Position numbers and translations under genes: made by a program. Under the pieces are notes generated by a model. It worked only from the letters and a program-made list of their open reading frames with translations. It ran no database searches and was not told the origin of the DNA. Positions 50,563 to 61,004 of a stretch of DNA of 64,000 nucleotides are shown here, in pieces. The DNA comes from Lelliottia sp. WAP21 (GTDB taxonomy: Bacteria > Pseudomonadota > Gammaproteobacteria > Enterobacterales > Enterobacteriaceae), in NCBI RefSeq assembly GCF_020532665.2, contig NZ_JAIWPG020000017.1, positions 1-64,000 of the forward strand. Reading direction: 5' to 3'. Each line of letters starts with the position of its first letter. Position 1 is the first letter of the stretch.

Positions 50563-52199
50563 GGCTTTTTCACCTCATCTTGTTTAACGCGATCCACACC
50601 TGCAAAAGAGGCATTCCCGAACGGGCTTAAGACCAGACCTTTCATATCGTAACGAAATGCCTGCAAGCGCAGCGAAGAGGCCAGCGGCAGCACCGGCAGC
50701 TCTTTCGCCAGAATATTTTGCGCTTCATCATAAGCATCAATACGTGAGGCCAGCTGTTGCGACGACAACGCTTTTTGCAGTACGGCATCGAATTCACGGT
50801 TGCACCAATGGGCGTAGTTGGTTTGCGAATTAATCGCCGCGCAGCTGAGCAGCGGTCTGAAGAAACTGTCAGGGTCGTTACTGTCGGTCGACCAGCCGGA
50901 TAAGGTCAAATCATGATTCATATCCATCAGTCGCGCCTCCTGGAATCGGCCTTCCACCGGCACAATCATCACTTTGACACCAATCTGCGCCATATCAGCC
51001 TGGATCAACTCAGCCGTTTTTAACGGGCTGGGGTTCCAGGCCTGGGAGCTGGTGGGCACCCACAGCTGCAGTGTCAAATCGCTGATGCCCAGCGCTTTCA
51101 GCTGTTCACGTGCTTTGGCCGGATCGTATTCGGTAATTTTAGCTTCATTGTCGTAGGCCCATGACGCCCGCGGCAGAATAGAAGCAGCGGTTTCTGCCGT
51201 GCCGTAATAAATAGACTGCATCAGGCGCTGATTATTAATCGCCAGTGCCAGCGCATGGCGTACCGCCGGATTATTCAGCGGGGGCTTATTGGTATTAAAG
51301 GCCAGGTAAGCAATATTCATCCCCGGACGCAGGGTGAGCCGAAGACGAGGATCGTCGCGCAAAATGGTCAACTGGCTGGCAGCAGGCCAGGCGAGGACAT
51401 CGCATTCACCGGTCAGCAGCTTTGACAGCCTTCCTGTTCCCCCGGAGCCTAGATCGACCACGACCTGAGGCATGAGCGGTTTACCGCGCCAGAATTTTTC
51501 ATGACGCTGCAAACGAATATACTGCCCTGCACGATATTCGGCTAACTGAAACGGCCCCGTCCCCACCGGCTGACGATCGAGCAGTTCCTGACGATCCTGA
51601 TCGGTCAGCAGTGCGGCGTATTCCGCAGACATGACCGAGGCGTAATGGGTCGCAAGATGCCATAAAAACGAGGCGTCCGGGCGCACCAGATTAAATTCTA
51701 CGGTTCGGTTATCCAGCTTATGAACGCTTTTTACCGTATCGGCGAACTGCAAACTATCAAAGTAAGGGAAGCTCCCCCCGTTGACGTTATGCCAGGGGTG
51801 GCTGCGGTTAAATATGCGCTGGAAGGTAAACACCACATCGTCGGCATTGAGTTTGCGGGTGGGCTTGAACCAGGGCGTCGACTGGAATGTCACGTCGTTG
51901 CGCAGATGGAAGCGATACGTCGCTCCATTGTCCAGCACTTCCCAGCTTTCGGCCAGCTCAGGCACCAGACGGTAAGTGTAAGGGTCAACATCCAGCAATC
52001 GATCGTATAGCTGTGCCGCCAGCGTATCGACAATCAGACCGCTGCCTGCTTTCTGCGGGTTAAAGGTATCCACTTGCCCGCTCACGCAATAGACAAAACC
52101 ACTGTCGCGAATATCAGGAAGGGCAGGTTGCTCGGGCGCAGCAAAGACCTGGCTGCTGAACAGGCCAAGCGCTAACAGTGACGATGAAACCAGACGCAT
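50559..52199 (-). CDS. sapA: SapA, periplasmic peptide-binding protein
   Basis: 546 residues (E. coli 547). A signal peptide (about 1-20, [20 protein letters not shown]) precedes the mature [12 protein letters not shown]. It belongs to solute-binding family 5 with [26 protein letters not shown] [20 protein letters not shown] near residue 60. The ATG at 52199 is chosen from family agreement; a TTG eight codons earlier is in frame. First gene of the sap operon, divergent only by 88 bp from the pspF end. Confidence 0.95.
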   Translation of the reverse strand: MRLVSSSLLALGLFSSQVFAAPEQPALPDIRDSGFVYCVSGQVDTFNPQKAGSGLIVDTLAAQLYDRLLDVDPYTYRLVPELAESWEVLDNGATYRFHLRNDVTFQSTPWFKPTRKLNADDVVFTFQRIFNRSHPWHNVNGGSFPYFDSLQFADTVKSVHKLDNRTVEFNLVRPDASFLWHLATHYASVMSAEYAALLTDQDRQELLDRQPVGTGPFQLAEYRAGQYIRLQRHEKFWRGKPLMPQVVVDLGSGGTGRLSKLLTGECDVLAWPAASQLTILRDDPRLRLTLRPGMNIAYLAFNTNKPPLNNPAVRHALALAINNQRLMQSIYYGTAETAASILPRASWAYDNEAKITEYDPAKAREQLKALGISDLTLQLWVPTSSQAWNPSPLKTAELIQADMAQIGVKVMIVPVEGRFQEARLMDMNHDLTLSGWSTDSNDPDSFFRPLLSCAAINSQTNYAHWCNREFDAVLQKALSSQQLASRIDAYDEAQNILAKELPVLPLASSLRLQAFRYDMKGLVLSPFGNASFAGVDRVKQDEVKKP

Positions 52200-52287
52200 A
52201 ATTTTTAAGGTTTTTAGATTCAATCTGCAAAGTGTATCGCACTTACGCCTGCAAGGTAAAAATGTCTGCGGGTAAGTGCTGATAATG

Positions 52288-53265
52288 TCAGCGCATTTGA
52301 TGCTTTTTAAGCAATGCCCTTAATTGATGGTAGGTCAGACCCAGCAGTTCGGCTGCGTGCTTCTGGTTAAATTTTGCTTCTTTCAGGCTTTGATCCAGCA
52401 ACTGTTGTTCCTGTTGATGCTGAAATGCACGCAAATCCAGAGGCAAAGAGAGAGGCGCTGCGTCGCGCTGTGCCGTTACGACAGGCTGCGCCGTGCGATG
52501 GAAAGGGTCGATAATGATGTTATCCAGTTCGGTATCGCTGCTGCCGTGTCGGTAAACGGAACGCTCCACCACGTTTTTGAGTTCACGAATATTGCCGGGC
52601 CAGGCATACCCTAGCAGCGTTTCACGGGCATCATCGCTGAATCCCGGGAATAAGGGTAAACCCAGTTCGCGGCACATCTGAATCGCAAACTGTTCTGCTA
52701 ACAGCATGATGTCACTGCGGCGTTCGCGTAAGGGGGGGAGTTGCACGACGTCAAACGCCAGCCTGTCCAGCAGGTCGGCACGGAATTTTTCGTCAGCCAC
52801 CATAGCGGGCAAGTCGGCGTTCGTGGCACAGACCAGACGCACGTTTACCTGCAACGGCTGGCTTCCGCCCACGCGCTCCAGCTCACCGTATTCAATGACG
52901 CGGAGCAGCTTTTCCTGCACCAGCATGGGGGCGGTCGCCAGCTCATCCAGAAATAGCGTCCCACCATCGGCACGTTCAAAGCGCCCCGGATGGCGTCTCT
53001 GCGCGCCGGTAAATGCGCCTGCCTCGTGGCCAAAGAGTTCCGTATCCAGCAGGTTCTCATTTAGCGCAGCACAGTTAAGGGAAATAAACGGGCCATCCCA
53101 ACGCCCGGAAAGATAATGCAACCGGTTGGCGATGAGCTCTTTCCCGGTTCCACGTTCCCCAATAATCAGTACGGGCTTATTGAGCGGGGCCAGCCTGGAA
53201 ACCTGCTCCAGAACTTCGAGAAAGCTGTTAGCTTCGCCGAGAAGATTATCTTTATAATCAGTCAT
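52288..53265 (-). CDS. pspF: PspF, sigma-54 enhancer-binding activator of psp
   Basis: 325 residues, as in E. coli. It has no receiver domain and begins directly with the AAA+ domain: Walker A IGERGTGKE (about 34-42), the sigma-54 contact loop GAFTGAQ near 85, and Walker B GGTLFLDELATAP. The C-terminal Fis-type helix-turn-helix has KHAAELLGLTYHQLRALLKK. PspA holds it inactive until envelope stress. The start MTDYKDNLLGEANSF fits the family; five codons upstream are not conserved. Confidence 0.97.
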   Translation of the reverse strand: MTDYKDNLLGEANSFLEVLEQVSRLAPLNKPVLIIGERGTGKELIANRLHYLSGRWDGPFISLNCAALNENLLDTELFGHEAGAFTGAQRRHPGRFERADGGTLFLDELATAPMLVQEKLLRVIEYGELERVGGSQPLQVNVRLVCATNADLPAMVADEKFRADLLDRLAFDVVQLPPLRERRSDIMLLAEQFAIQMCRELGLPLFPGFSDDARETLLGYAWPGNIRELKNVVERSVYRHGSSDTELDNIIIDPFHRTAQPVVTAQRDAAPLSLPLDLRAFQHQQEQQLLDQSLKEAKFNQKHAAELLGLTYHQLRALLKKHQMR

Positions 53266-53364
53266 GATTAAATTGACCACAGGTTAGTGATATTGACCAG
53301 GTAAGCGTAGTGCCTTCCTGTGCTAAAAACAATCACAATCAGTAAAATCAATAAGATAAAAAGT

Positions 53365-53380
53365 TGGCACGGCATTTGTA
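53365..53380 (+). promoter_or_regulatory. Sigma-54 promoter of pspA
   Basis: TGGCACGGCATTTGTA matches the -24/-12 pattern (TGGCAC, five bases, TTGT) about 50 bases before pspA. PspF is encoded divergently, and AT-rich DNA between them should carry its enhancer and an IHF site. Confidence 0.88.
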
Positions 53381-53431
53381 TTAGTGATTCAGCAGGGCAT
53401 CGCCCGATAACAGAAATGTGAGGATTGAATT

Positions 53432-54100
53432 ATGGGTATTTTTTCTCGTTTTGCCGACATCGTGAACGCCAACATTAACTCGCTGCTTGAGAAAGCAGAA
53501 GATCCGCAGAAGCTGGTGCGCCTGATGATTCAGGAAATGGAAGACACGCTCGTTGAAGTCCGCTCGACCTCGGCACGTGCGTTGGCTGAAAAGAAACAGC
53601 TGTCACGCCGTATCGAAATGGCCACGGCGCAGCGTAACGAATGGCAAGAAAAAGCTGAACTGGCGTTGCGTAAAGATAAAGACGATCTGGCGCGTTCGGC
53701 GCTGATCGAAAAGCAAAAGCTGACCGATATCGTCGCGTCGCTGGAGCACGAAATTACGCTGGTGGATGAAACGCTCACCCGCATGAAAAAAGAGATTGGC
53801 GAGCTGGAGAACAAGCTCAGCGAAACGCGCGCTCGCCAGCAGGCACTGACCTTACGACATCAGGCAGCCAGCTCTTCCCGCGATGTCCGTCGTCAGCTGG
53901 ACAGCGGCAAGCTGGACGAAGCGATGGCGCGATTTGAATCTTTTGAGCGCCGCATCGACCACATGGAAGCCGAAGCCGAAAGCCACAGCCTGGGGAAACA
54001 AAAGACCCTTGACCAACAGTTTGCTGAACTGAAAGCGGACGATGAAATTGGTGAACAACTGGCCGCGCTGAAAGCCAAAATGAAACAAGATAACCAATAA
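53432..54100 (+). CDS. pspA: Phage shock protein A
   Basis: 222 residues, as in E. coli. A long coiled-coil protein of the PspA/IM30 family, starting [20 protein letters not shown] with the amphipathic membrane helix. It inhibits PspF when unstressed and forms membrane-protecting oligomers under envelope stress. Confidence 0.97.
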   Translation: MGIFSRFADIVNANINSLLEKAEDPQKLVRLMIQEMEDTLVEVRSTSARALAEKKQLSRRIEMATAQRNEWQEKAELALRKDKDDLARSALIEKQKLTDIVASLEHEITLVDETLTRMKKEIGELENKLSETRARQQALTLRHQAASSSRDVRRQLDSGKLDEAMARFESFERRIDHMEAEAESHSLGKQKTLDQQFAELKADDEIGEQLAALKAKMKQDNQ

Positions 54101-54154
54101 TAAGATCAGCGGCACCTGAGCGTGCCGCACTGCATCGTAAGACAAGGAGTACAC

Positions 54155-54379
54155 ATGAGCGCACTTTTTCTGGCTATTCCCCTGACCATTTTCGTGCTGT
54201 TCGTTCTGCCGATTTGGTTGTGGCTACATTACAGCAACCGCTCGGCGCGGGGTGATTTGTCACAAAATGAACAGCAGCGGCTAGGACAGCTCAGTGCTGA
54301 GGCGAAAAAAATGCGTGAACGCATTCAGGCGCTGGAAGCCATTCTGGATGCAGAACACCCGAACTGGAGGGAACGTTAA
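54155..54379 (+). CDS. pspB: Phage shock protein B
   Basis: 74 residues, as in E. coli. One N-terminal transmembrane helix (LAIPLTIFVLFVLPIWLWLH), then a cytosolic helix ending HPNWRER. With PspC it senses membrane stress and releases PspF from PspA. AAGGAG precedes the ATG at 54155. The stop overlaps pspC by one base. Confidence 0.96.
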   Translation: MSALFLAIPLTIFVLFVLPIWLWLHYSNRSARGDLSQNEQQRLGQLSAEAKKMRERIQALEAILDAEHPNWRER

Positions 54380-54738
54380 TGGCGGGATTAAACCTGAATA
54401 AAAAAATGTGGCGAATTCCCCAGCAGGGGATGGTCCGTGGCGTTTGTGCGGGGCTGGCGAACTACTTCGACGTCCCGGTGAAGCTGGTCCGTGCCATCAC
54501 TGTATTGTCGATATTCTTTGGTCTGGCATTCTTTACGCTGGTGGCTTACGTCATTTTATCCTTCGTGCTGGATCCTATGCCCGAGGGGGCAATGAACGGA
54601 GAATCTGAGCCAACACAAAGTGAATTGCTGGATACGGTCGACGCTGAACTGGCTGAAGGAGAGAGACGATTGCGGGAGATGGAACGCTACGTCACCTCTG
54701 ATACCTTTAGTCTCAGAAGCCGTTTTCGTCAGCTTTAA
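54379..54738 (+). CDS. pspC: Phage shock protein C
   Basis: 119 residues, as in E. coli. The PspC domain (MWRIPQQGMVRGVCAGLANY) precedes a transmembrane segment FFGLAFFTLVAYVILSFVLD. The C-terminal half is helical with heptads. It acts with PspB. Confidence 0.96.
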   Translation: MAGLNLNKKMWRIPQQGMVRGVCAGLANYFDVPVKLVRAITVLSIFFGLAFFTLVAYVILSFVLDPMPEGAMNGESEPTQSELLDTVDAELAEGERRLREMERYVTSDTFSLRSRFRQL

Positions 54739-54753
54739 GTAAGAGGTATTGAG

Positions 54754-54975
54754 ATGAATCGTCACTGGCAACAGGCAGGGCAGAAAGTGAAGCCCGGTTT
54801 GAAAATCGCAGGCAAACTGGTGTTACTGACCGCCTTGCGCTACGGCCCGGCGGGGATCGCGGGTTGGGCAGTTAAAACGGTGGCGCGAAAGCCAGTGAGA
54901 ATGCTGCTGGCCGTGGCGCTCGAACCCATGTTGAAAAAGGCGGCCACCCGCTTTTCGCGTCGTTACTTCCCTTAA
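54754..54975 (+). CDS. pspD: Phage shock protein D
   Basis: 73 residues, as in E. coli PspD, basic and partly hydrophobic ([20 protein letters not shown]). A peripheral inner-membrane protein; its role is small or unknown. In K-12 pspE (a rhodanese) follows, but here no such gene lies before ycjM. Confidence 0.93.
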   Translation: MNRHWQQAGQKVKPGLKIAGKLVLLTALRYGPAGIAGWAVKTVARKPVRMLLAVALEPMLKKAATRFSRRYFP

Positions 54976-55180
54976 CCGTTCCGTCGTTTATGCCCTTTTT
55001 CCCCTGAAAGAGGGTTTTCCTCCCCGCCAGATATCCTCTGTTTCTCTTTTTTTTGCGGCAGCTCACATTAATCATTTGAGCTGCTTTGCCATATCCCGTT
55101 TCTGCATTCCGGCCCGTTGACAGCGATTATTCATGGGAGTAGATTGCGATCCCGTGGGACCGCTACCATGGAAAATTAAC

Positions 55181-56866
55181 GTGAAAGAAAAAATTAATAA
55201 ACTCATCAATCTTATTTATGCAGACTCTTTTTCTGATGAGAACATCAGCGCTTTATTAGATAAAATTGACAACGCCAGGCATCTTATTCAGCAAGCACGT
55301 AAATCAGGTTGGGATGAACAGGATGTTGTATTAATCACATATGCTGACCAAATTAGTGCGGCCGGGCGAAAAACATTGCCTGTTTTTACTGAATTCTTCC
55401 AGCGCTGGCTGGAATCCTGCTTTTCACACGTTCATCTTCTGCCTTTTTATCCCTGGTCATCCGATGATGGCTTCTCGGTGATGGATTATCATCGTGTCTC
55501 ACCCGAGGTGGGGGACTGGCAAGATGTGGCGCGCTTAAATAAATCGACACAGCTCATGTTCGATTTTGTCTGCAATCACATGTCGGCTAAGAGCGAATGG
55601 TTTGCCCACTATTTAGCGCAAAAGCCTGGTTTTGAGGAATTCTTCATCTCGGTCGACCCAGACACGGACCTGTCTGCCGTGACGCGTCCTCGCGCCTTAC
55701 CCTTGTTAACGCCATTTACGCTTAACGACGGCAGCGTGCGTCATCTCTGGACTACCTTCAGTGATGACCAGATAGACCTTAATTTTGCCAATCCGCACGT
55801 GCTCATCGCCATGGTTGATGTGCTGCTTCACTATCTGATTCAGGGTGCCAGCTATGTGCGTCTTGATGCCGTTGGCTTTATGTGGAAAACGGCTGGCACC
55901 TCTTGTATTCATCTGGAAAACACGCATCGTCTGATCCAGCTCTTCCGCGCTATCACCGACAGGGTGGCTCCTGGCACGGTGCTCATTACCGAGACGAACG
56001 TCCCACATCAGGACAATATTTCCTATTTCGGCGATGGCTACAACGAAGCGCAAATGGTCTATCAGTTCTCGTTACCGCCGCTTGTGCTTCATGCTATTCA
56101 CAGCGGAAATGTTCATTCACTCTGCCAGTGGGCTAAAACGCTGAAACTGCCTTCATCAAAAACCACCTGGTTTAATTTCCTCTCTTCTCATGATGGCATT
56201 GGCCTGAACCCGTTACGGGGTATTTTACCGGAAGAGGAAATCCTCAAGCTGGTTGAAAAACTGCAGGAAGAGGGGGCGCTGGTTAACTGGAAAAACAACC
56301 CCGATGGTACACGCAGCCCTTATGAAATAAACGTAACTTACCTGGATGCGCTTAGCCTGCGCGACAGCAGTGAAACTGAACGCGTTGCACGTTTTTTCCT
56401 TGCGCACGCACTGCTGCTGAGTTTTCCTGGCGTGCCCGCGATTTATATTCAAAGTATTCTGGGATCGCGTAACGATTATGAAGGCGTCGAGAAATTAGGT
56501 TACAACCGGGCAATCAATCGCAAGAAATATCGCGAAGGTGAAATTGACGTTGAGCTCGAAGACCCTGATAGCCTGCGTTTTAAGGTTTATCATGCCTTGA
56601 CGCGTTTAATTAATCTTCGTCGCCACGAGAAGGCATTCCATCCAGACAATTATGCGTCTTATGAATCATTAAACGATCATGTTCTTAAAATAGTCCGCAG
56701 GACTGAAAAAGGTGAGCAAATAACGGCGCTCTTTAATTTTACAGATTCGTCACAAACGGTCTTTGTTGATATTCATCAAGGTAAAGACTTAATCGGTGAA
56801 AGCGATATAAATGGCACTACTCTGACCCTTAATCCATGGCAGGTAATGTGGATTAAAGAAAACTAA
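55181..56866 (+). CDS. ycjM: YcjM, GH13 sugar phosphorylase (glucosylglycerate phosphorylase type)
   Basis: 561 residues (E. coli 559) from the GTG at 55181, where the E. coli N-terminus aligns; an ATG 16 codons earlier lacks both similarity and a ribosome site. It has the GH13_18 barrel. The nucleophile lies in YVRLDAVGFMWK and the acid/base in VLITETNVPH. The E. coli enzyme phosphorolyses 2-O-alpha-glucosylglycerate to glucose 1-phosphate and glycerate. First gene of ycjMNOPQRST; ycjN follows after 14 bp. Confidence 0.93.
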   Translation: MKEKINKLINLIYADSFSDENISALLDKIDNARHLIQQARKSGWDEQDVVLITYADQISAAGRKTLPVFTEFFQRWLESCFSHVHLLPFYPWSSDDGFSVMDYHRVSPEVGDWQDVARLNKSTQLMFDFVCNHMSAKSEWFAHYLAQKPGFEEFFISVDPDTDLSAVTRPRALPLLTPFTLNDGSVRHLWTTFSDDQIDLNFANPHVLIAMVDVLLHYLIQGASYVRLDAVGFMWKTAGTSCIHLENTHRLIQLFRAITDRVAPGTVLITETNVPHQDNISYFGDGYNEAQMVYQFSLPPLVLHAIHSGNVHSLCQWAKTLKLPSSKTTWFNFLSSHDGIGLNPLRGILPEEEILKLVEKLQEEGALVNWKNNPDGTRSPYEINVTYLDALSLRDSSETERVARFFLAHALLLSFPGVPAIYIQSILGSRNDYEGVEKLGYNRAINRKKYREGEIDVELEDPDSLRFKVYHALTRLINLRRHEKAFHPDNYASYESLNDHVLKIVRRTEKGEQITALFNFTDSSQTVFVDIHQGKDLIGESDINGTTLTLNPWQVMWIKEN

Positions 56867-56880
56867 AAAAGGACTCTAAA

Positions 56881-58173
56881 ATGAAAATGCCTAAAATTGT
56901 GCTGATATCAGCACTGGTTTCGTGCGCCCTGTTGTCAGGCTGTAAGGACGATAAGCCATCCACCGTCACCATTGAATTCATGCACTCTTCGGTGGAGCAG
57001 GAGCGCCAGGCGGTAATCACGCAGCTGATTCAGCGTTTTGAAAAAGAGAACCCGACCATCACTGTGAAACAAGTGCCGGTTGAAGAAGATGCCTATAACA
57101 CCAAAGTCATTACGCTGGCTCGCACGGGTGCATTACCCGAAGTCATTGAAATCAGCCATGACTACGCAAAGGTCATGGATAAAGAGCAGTTGCTGGACAG
57201 AGCCGCGATTGCCGAGGTCATTAAAACCGTAGGAGAACAGGTCTTCTACGACGGCATTCTGCGAGTCGTTCGCACGGAAGATGGTTCTGCATGGACCGGT
57301 GTGCCGGTCAGTGCGTGGTTATCCGGCGTCTGGTATCACAAAGATGCTCTGGCGGCCGCGGGCATCGCCGAGCCGCAAAACTGGGACCAGCTTCTGCAAG
57401 CTAGCCAGCAGCTCAACGATCCGGCCAAAAAACGCTATGGCATCGCGTTACCCACGGCAGAAAGCGTCATGACTGAACAGTCGTTTTCGCAGTTTGCGCT
57501 TTCAGCCGGAGCGAACGTCTTTGATGACAAAGGCAATGTCACCCTTAATACCCCTGAAATGGCTAAAGCGCTGACGTTCTACCGGGCGCTAGCGGCAACC
57601 ACCATGCCTGGCTCCAATGATGTTATGGAAATCAAAGATGCCTTTATGAATGGTTCTGCGCCTATGGCGGTGTACTCCACTTATATCCTGCCAGCGGTGT
57701 TTAAAGAGGGTAACCCAGCGAACCTCGGTTTTGTGGTGCCCCGGGAAACGTCTTCAGCGGTATACGGCATGATCACCTCGCTGACCATCACCAACGGTCA
57801 AACCGAGGATGAGACCAAAGCGGCAGAGAAATTTGTCGCCTGGATGGAACAGGCTCAGAACGCAACGGACTGGGTCATGATGTCGCCGGGCGCAGCATTA
57901 CCCGTCAACAAAGGCGTTGTAGAAACCGATACCTGGAAGCGTAACGAGGTCATTAAAGCCTTTGGACAGCTGCCTTACGAGCTGATTGCGCAATTCCCTA
58001 ACGTCCAGGTCTTTGGCGCGGTGGGGGATAAAAACTTCACGCGCATGGGAGACGTCACCGGGTCCGGAATCATCAGTTCTATGGTGCATAACGTCACGGT
58101 GGGTAAGCAAGACATGACCGCAACGTTAACGGACAGCCAGAAACGTCTGGCCACTCTTATTTCACAACGATAG
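56881..58173 (+). CDS. ycjN: YcjN, sugar-binding lipoprotein of an ABC transporter
   Basis: 430 residues, as in E. coli. A signal peptide ends in the lipobox LLSGC (Cys21), so it is anchored to the membrane and then binds sugar in the periplasm. Solute-binding family 1 (ITVKQVPVEEDAYNTKVITL). Partner of the permeases YcjO and YcjP. The ligand is not known; the neighbouring enzymes suggest a glucoside or oligosaccharide. Confidence 0.94.
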   Translation: MKMPKIVLISALVSCALLSGCKDDKPSTVTIEFMHSSVEQERQAVITQLIQRFEKENPTITVKQVPVEEDAYNTKVITLARTGALPEVIEISHDYAKVMDKEQLLDRAAIAEVIKTVGEQVFYDGILRVVRTEDGSAWTGVPVSAWLSGVWYHKDALAAAGIAEPQNWDQLLQASQQLNDPAKKRYGIALPTAESVMTEQSFSQFALSAGANVFDDKGNVTLNTPEMAKALTFYRALAATTMPGSNDVMEIKDAFMNGSAPMAVYSTYILPAVFKEGNPANLGFVVPRETSSAVYGMITSLTITNGQTEDETKAAEKFVAWMEQAQNATDWVMMSPGAALPVNKGVVETDTWKRNEVIKAFGQLPYELIAQFPNVQVFGAVGDKNFTRMGDVTGSGIISSMVHNVTVGKQDMTATLTDSQKRLATLISQR

Positions 58174-58194
58174 ACGCGCGCAGCGAAGGGAATT

Positions 58195-59076
58195 ATGAAG
58201 ACGTTGTTTTCTGGCCGTTCTGATATGCCTTTCGCCATGTTGCTATTGGCCCCCAGCCTGATTCTGCTGGGGGGCCTGGTAGCCTGGCCAATGATTTCCA
58301 ACATAGAAATTAGTTTCTTACGTTTACCGTTAAACCCACGAATTGATTCCACCTTTGTGGGGATTGAAAATTATGTACGCATTTTAGGCGATGCGGCTTT
58401 CTGGCACTCGCTGTGGATGACCTTCTGGTATACCGCGCTGGTTGTCATGGGGAGCACCGGGTTAGGGCTGGCCGTGGCCATCTTCTTTAATCGCGAGTTT
58501 CGGATGCGCAAAACTGCGCGTTCGCTGGTGATCCTCTCCTATGTCACGCCCTCTATTTCTCTGGTGTTTGCCTGGAAATATATGTTCAACAACGGCTACG
58601 GGATCGTGAACTACCTGGGCGTGGATTTACTCCACCTGTATGACCAGGCGCCACTGTGGTTTGACAATCCGGGCAGTAGCTTCGTACTTGTGGTGCTGTT
58701 TGCTATCTGGCGCTACTTCCCCTACGCCTTCATCTCGTTTCTTGCCATTTTGCAGACGATTGATAAATCGCTCTATGAAGCGGCTGAAATGGATGGCGCA
58801 AATGCCTGGCAACGTTTTCGTATCGTCACGCTGCCCGCGATCATGCCGGTGCTGGCAACGGTTATCACGCTGCGAACTATCTGGATGTTCTACATGTTTG
58901 CCGATGTGTATCTGCTCACCACCAAGGTCGATATTCTTGGGGTGTATCTCTACAAAACAGCCTTTGCGTTCAACGACCTGGGTAAAGCTGCGGCGATCTC
59001 CGTCGTGCTGTTTGTCATTATCTTCGCTGTCATTCTGCTGACCAGAAAAAGGGTAAATCTCAATGGCAACAAATAA
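58195..59076 (+). CDS. ycjO: YcjO, sugar ABC-transporter permease
   Basis: 293 residues, as in E. coli. Six transmembrane helices and the permease EAA loop YEAAEMDGANAWQRFRIVTL. It belongs to the MalF/UgpA-type family. It overlaps the start of ycjP by 14 bases. No ATPase gene is in this operon within the window; MsiK/MalK-like sharing is possible, and E. coli ycjV lies further downstream. Confidence 0.94.
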   Translation: MKTLFSGRSDMPFAMLLLAPSLILLGGLVAWPMISNIEISFLRLPLNPRIDSTFVGIENYVRILGDAAFWHSLWMTFWYTALVVMGSTGLGLAVAIFFNREFRMRKTARSLVILSYVTPSISLVFAWKYMFNNGYGIVNYLGVDLLHLYDQAPLWFDNPGSSFVLVVLFAIWRYFPYAFISFLAILQTIDKSLYEAAEMDGANAWQRFRIVTLPAIMPVLATVITLRTIWMFYMFADVYLLTTKVDILGVYLYKTAFAFNDLGKAAAISVVLFVIIFAVILLTRKRVNLNGNK

Positions 59077-59905
59077 ACGTCTTGCTGGCCGTCTGGGCTT
59101 TTATCTGGGTCTGGCGCTGTTTCTGATCGTTACGCTGTTTCCTTTTTTTGTGATGCTGATGACATCGTTCAAAAGCGCAAAAGAGGCGATTTCGCTCAAT
59201 CCGACGATCTTTCCCCAGGAGTGGACGCTTCAGCATTACATCGACATTTTCAATCCTCTGATTTTCCCGTTTGTGGACTACTTCAGAAATAGCATGGTGG
59301 TGTCGCTGACCGCCTCCGTCATCGCGGTTTTCCTTGGGACGCTGGGGGCCTACGCGCTGTCCAAACTGCGCTTCAAAGGACGCGCCACGATCAACGCCAG
59401 CTTTTATACGGTCTATATGTTTTCCGGCATTTTGTTAGTGGTGCCGCTATTCAAAATCATCACCACGTTAGGGCTTTATGACACCGAACTGGCGCTGATT
59501 GTCACTATGGTGACTCAGACCTTACCGACCGCCGTGTTCATGCTCAGAAGCTACTTCGACACCATCCCGGATGAGATCGAAGAGGCGGCAATGATGGATG
59601 GCCTCAACCGACTGCAAATCATCTTCCGTATTACGGTGCCGTTGGCGATTTCAGGGCTCGTTTCAGTCTTCGTGTACTGCTTTATGGTCGCCTGGAACGA
59701 CTACCTGTTTGCCTCGATTTTCCTGTCCAGCGCCAGCAATTTCACCTTGCCGGTCGGGCTTAATACGCTGTTCAGCACCCCTGATTACATCTGGGGCCGC
59801 ATGATGGCGGCGTCGTTGGTCACCGCGTTACCTGTGGTGGTGATGTACGCACTTTCGGAACGTTTCATTAAAAGTGGTTTGACCGCGGGCGGCGTTAAGG
59901 GCTAA
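59063..59905 (+). CDS. ycjP: YcjP, sugar ABC-transporter permease
   Basis: 280 residues, as in E. coli. MalG-type permease with EAA loop EEAAMMDGLNRLQIIFRITV and six membrane helices. Partner of YcjO. ycjQ follows after 28 bp with AAGGAG in its leader. Confidence 0.94.
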   Translation: MATNKRLAGRLGFYLGLALFLIVTLFPFFVMLMTSFKSAKEAISLNPTIFPQEWTLQHYIDIFNPLIFPFVDYFRNSMVVSLTASVIAVFLGTLGAYALSKLRFKGRATINASFYTVYMFSGILLVVPLFKIITTLGLYDTELALIVTMVTQTLPTAVFMLRSYFDTIPDEIEEAAMMDGLNRLQIIFRITVPLAISGLVSVFVYCFMVAWNDYLFASIFLSSASNFTLPVGLNTLFSTPDYIWGRMMAASLVTALPVVVMYALSERFIKSGLTAGGVKG

Positions 59906-59933
59906 AGCGGCCAATTTTAACAAGGAGTCAGTC

Positions 59934-60986
59934 ATGAAGAAGTTAGTTGCAACAGCGCCACGCGTGGCGGCATTGATGGAATATGAAGATCGCCCGGTTG
60001 CGGCGAATGAGGTCAAAATTCGTGCGCGTTTTGGTGCGCCGAAACACGGTACAGAGGTTGTCGATTTTCGTGCGGCCAGTCCTTTTATCGATGAAGAGTT
60101 TAATGCCGAGTGGCAGATGTTTACGCCACGTAAAGAGGGCAGTGCACGGGGTATCGAATTCGGTCAGTTTCAGCTCGGTAATATGATCGTCGGCGACATC
60201 ATCGAGTGCGGTAGCGATGTAACGGACTATCAAACAGGCGACAGCGTCTGCTGCTACGCCCCGCTGCAGGAGACGGTGATCGTTAATGCCGTTAACAACT
60301 ACAAATTGCGCAAAATGCCTGAAGGGGCCTCGTGGAAAAACGCAGTCTGCTATGACCCGGCGCAGTTCGCCATGAGCGGCGTCCGCGACGCTAACGTGCG
60401 TGTGGGGGATTTTGTGGTGGTCATTGGGTTGGGTGCCATCGGTCAGATAGCCGTTCAGCTAGCCAAAAGGGCGGGTGCCTCCGTGGTGATAGGCGTCGAT
60501 CCTATCGCGCATCGCTGCGACATCGCCCGTCGTCACGGGGCTGACCATTGCATGAACCCGATTGGTACAGATATTGGTCGCGAGATCAAAGCGCTCACCG
60601 GAAAACAGGGTGCGGACGTCATTATTGAAACCAGTGGTTATGCCGATGCACTGCAGTCGGCGCTGCGCGGGCTTGCGTACGGCGGCACGATCTCTTACGT
60701 CGCCTTTGCAAAACCGTTCGCTGAAGGCTTTAACCTTGGGCGAGAAGCGCACTTTAACAATGCGAAAATTGTGTTCTCACGGGCGTGCAGCGAGCCGAAT
60801 CCAGAATATCCACGATGGAACCGTAAGCGCATTGAGGAGACCTGCTGGGAACTGTTGATGAACGGTTATCTCAACTGTGACGATCTGATTGACCCGGTTG
60901 TGACCTTCAACACCAGCGCTGAAAGCTACATGAAATATGTCGATCAGCACCCTGAACTCAGCATCAAAATGGGCGTGACCTTCTAA
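59934..60986 (+). CDS. ycjQ: YcjQ, zinc-type (MDR) sugar 3-dehydrogenase
   Basis: 350 residues, as in E. coli. An MDR-superfamily oxidoreductase with the Rossmann motif VVIGLGAIGQIAVQLAKRAG. The E. coli enzyme oxidises D-gulosides at C3. With YcjR and YcjS it forms an interconversion set for gluco- and gulosides. The usual structural zinc cysteines of alcohol dehydrogenases are not all present. Confidence 0.92.
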   Translation: MKKLVATAPRVAALMEYEDRPVAANEVKIRARFGAPKHGTEVVDFRAASPFIDEEFNAEWQMFTPRKEGSARGIEFGQFQLGNMIVGDIIECGSDVTDYQTGDSVCCYAPLQETVIVNAVNNYKLRKMPEGASWKNAVCYDPAQFAMSGVRDANVRVGDFVVVIGLGAIGQIAVQLAKRAGASVVIGVDPIAHRCDIARRHGADHCMNPIGTDIGREIKALTGKQGADVIIETSGYADALQSALRGLAYGGTISYVAFAKPFAEGFNLGREAHFNNAKIVFSRACSEPNPEYPRWNRKRIEETCWELLMNGYLNCDDLIDPVVTFNTSAESYMKYVDQHPELSIKMGVTF

Positions 60987-61004
60987 GCGACGGAGAGCAA
61001 ACAA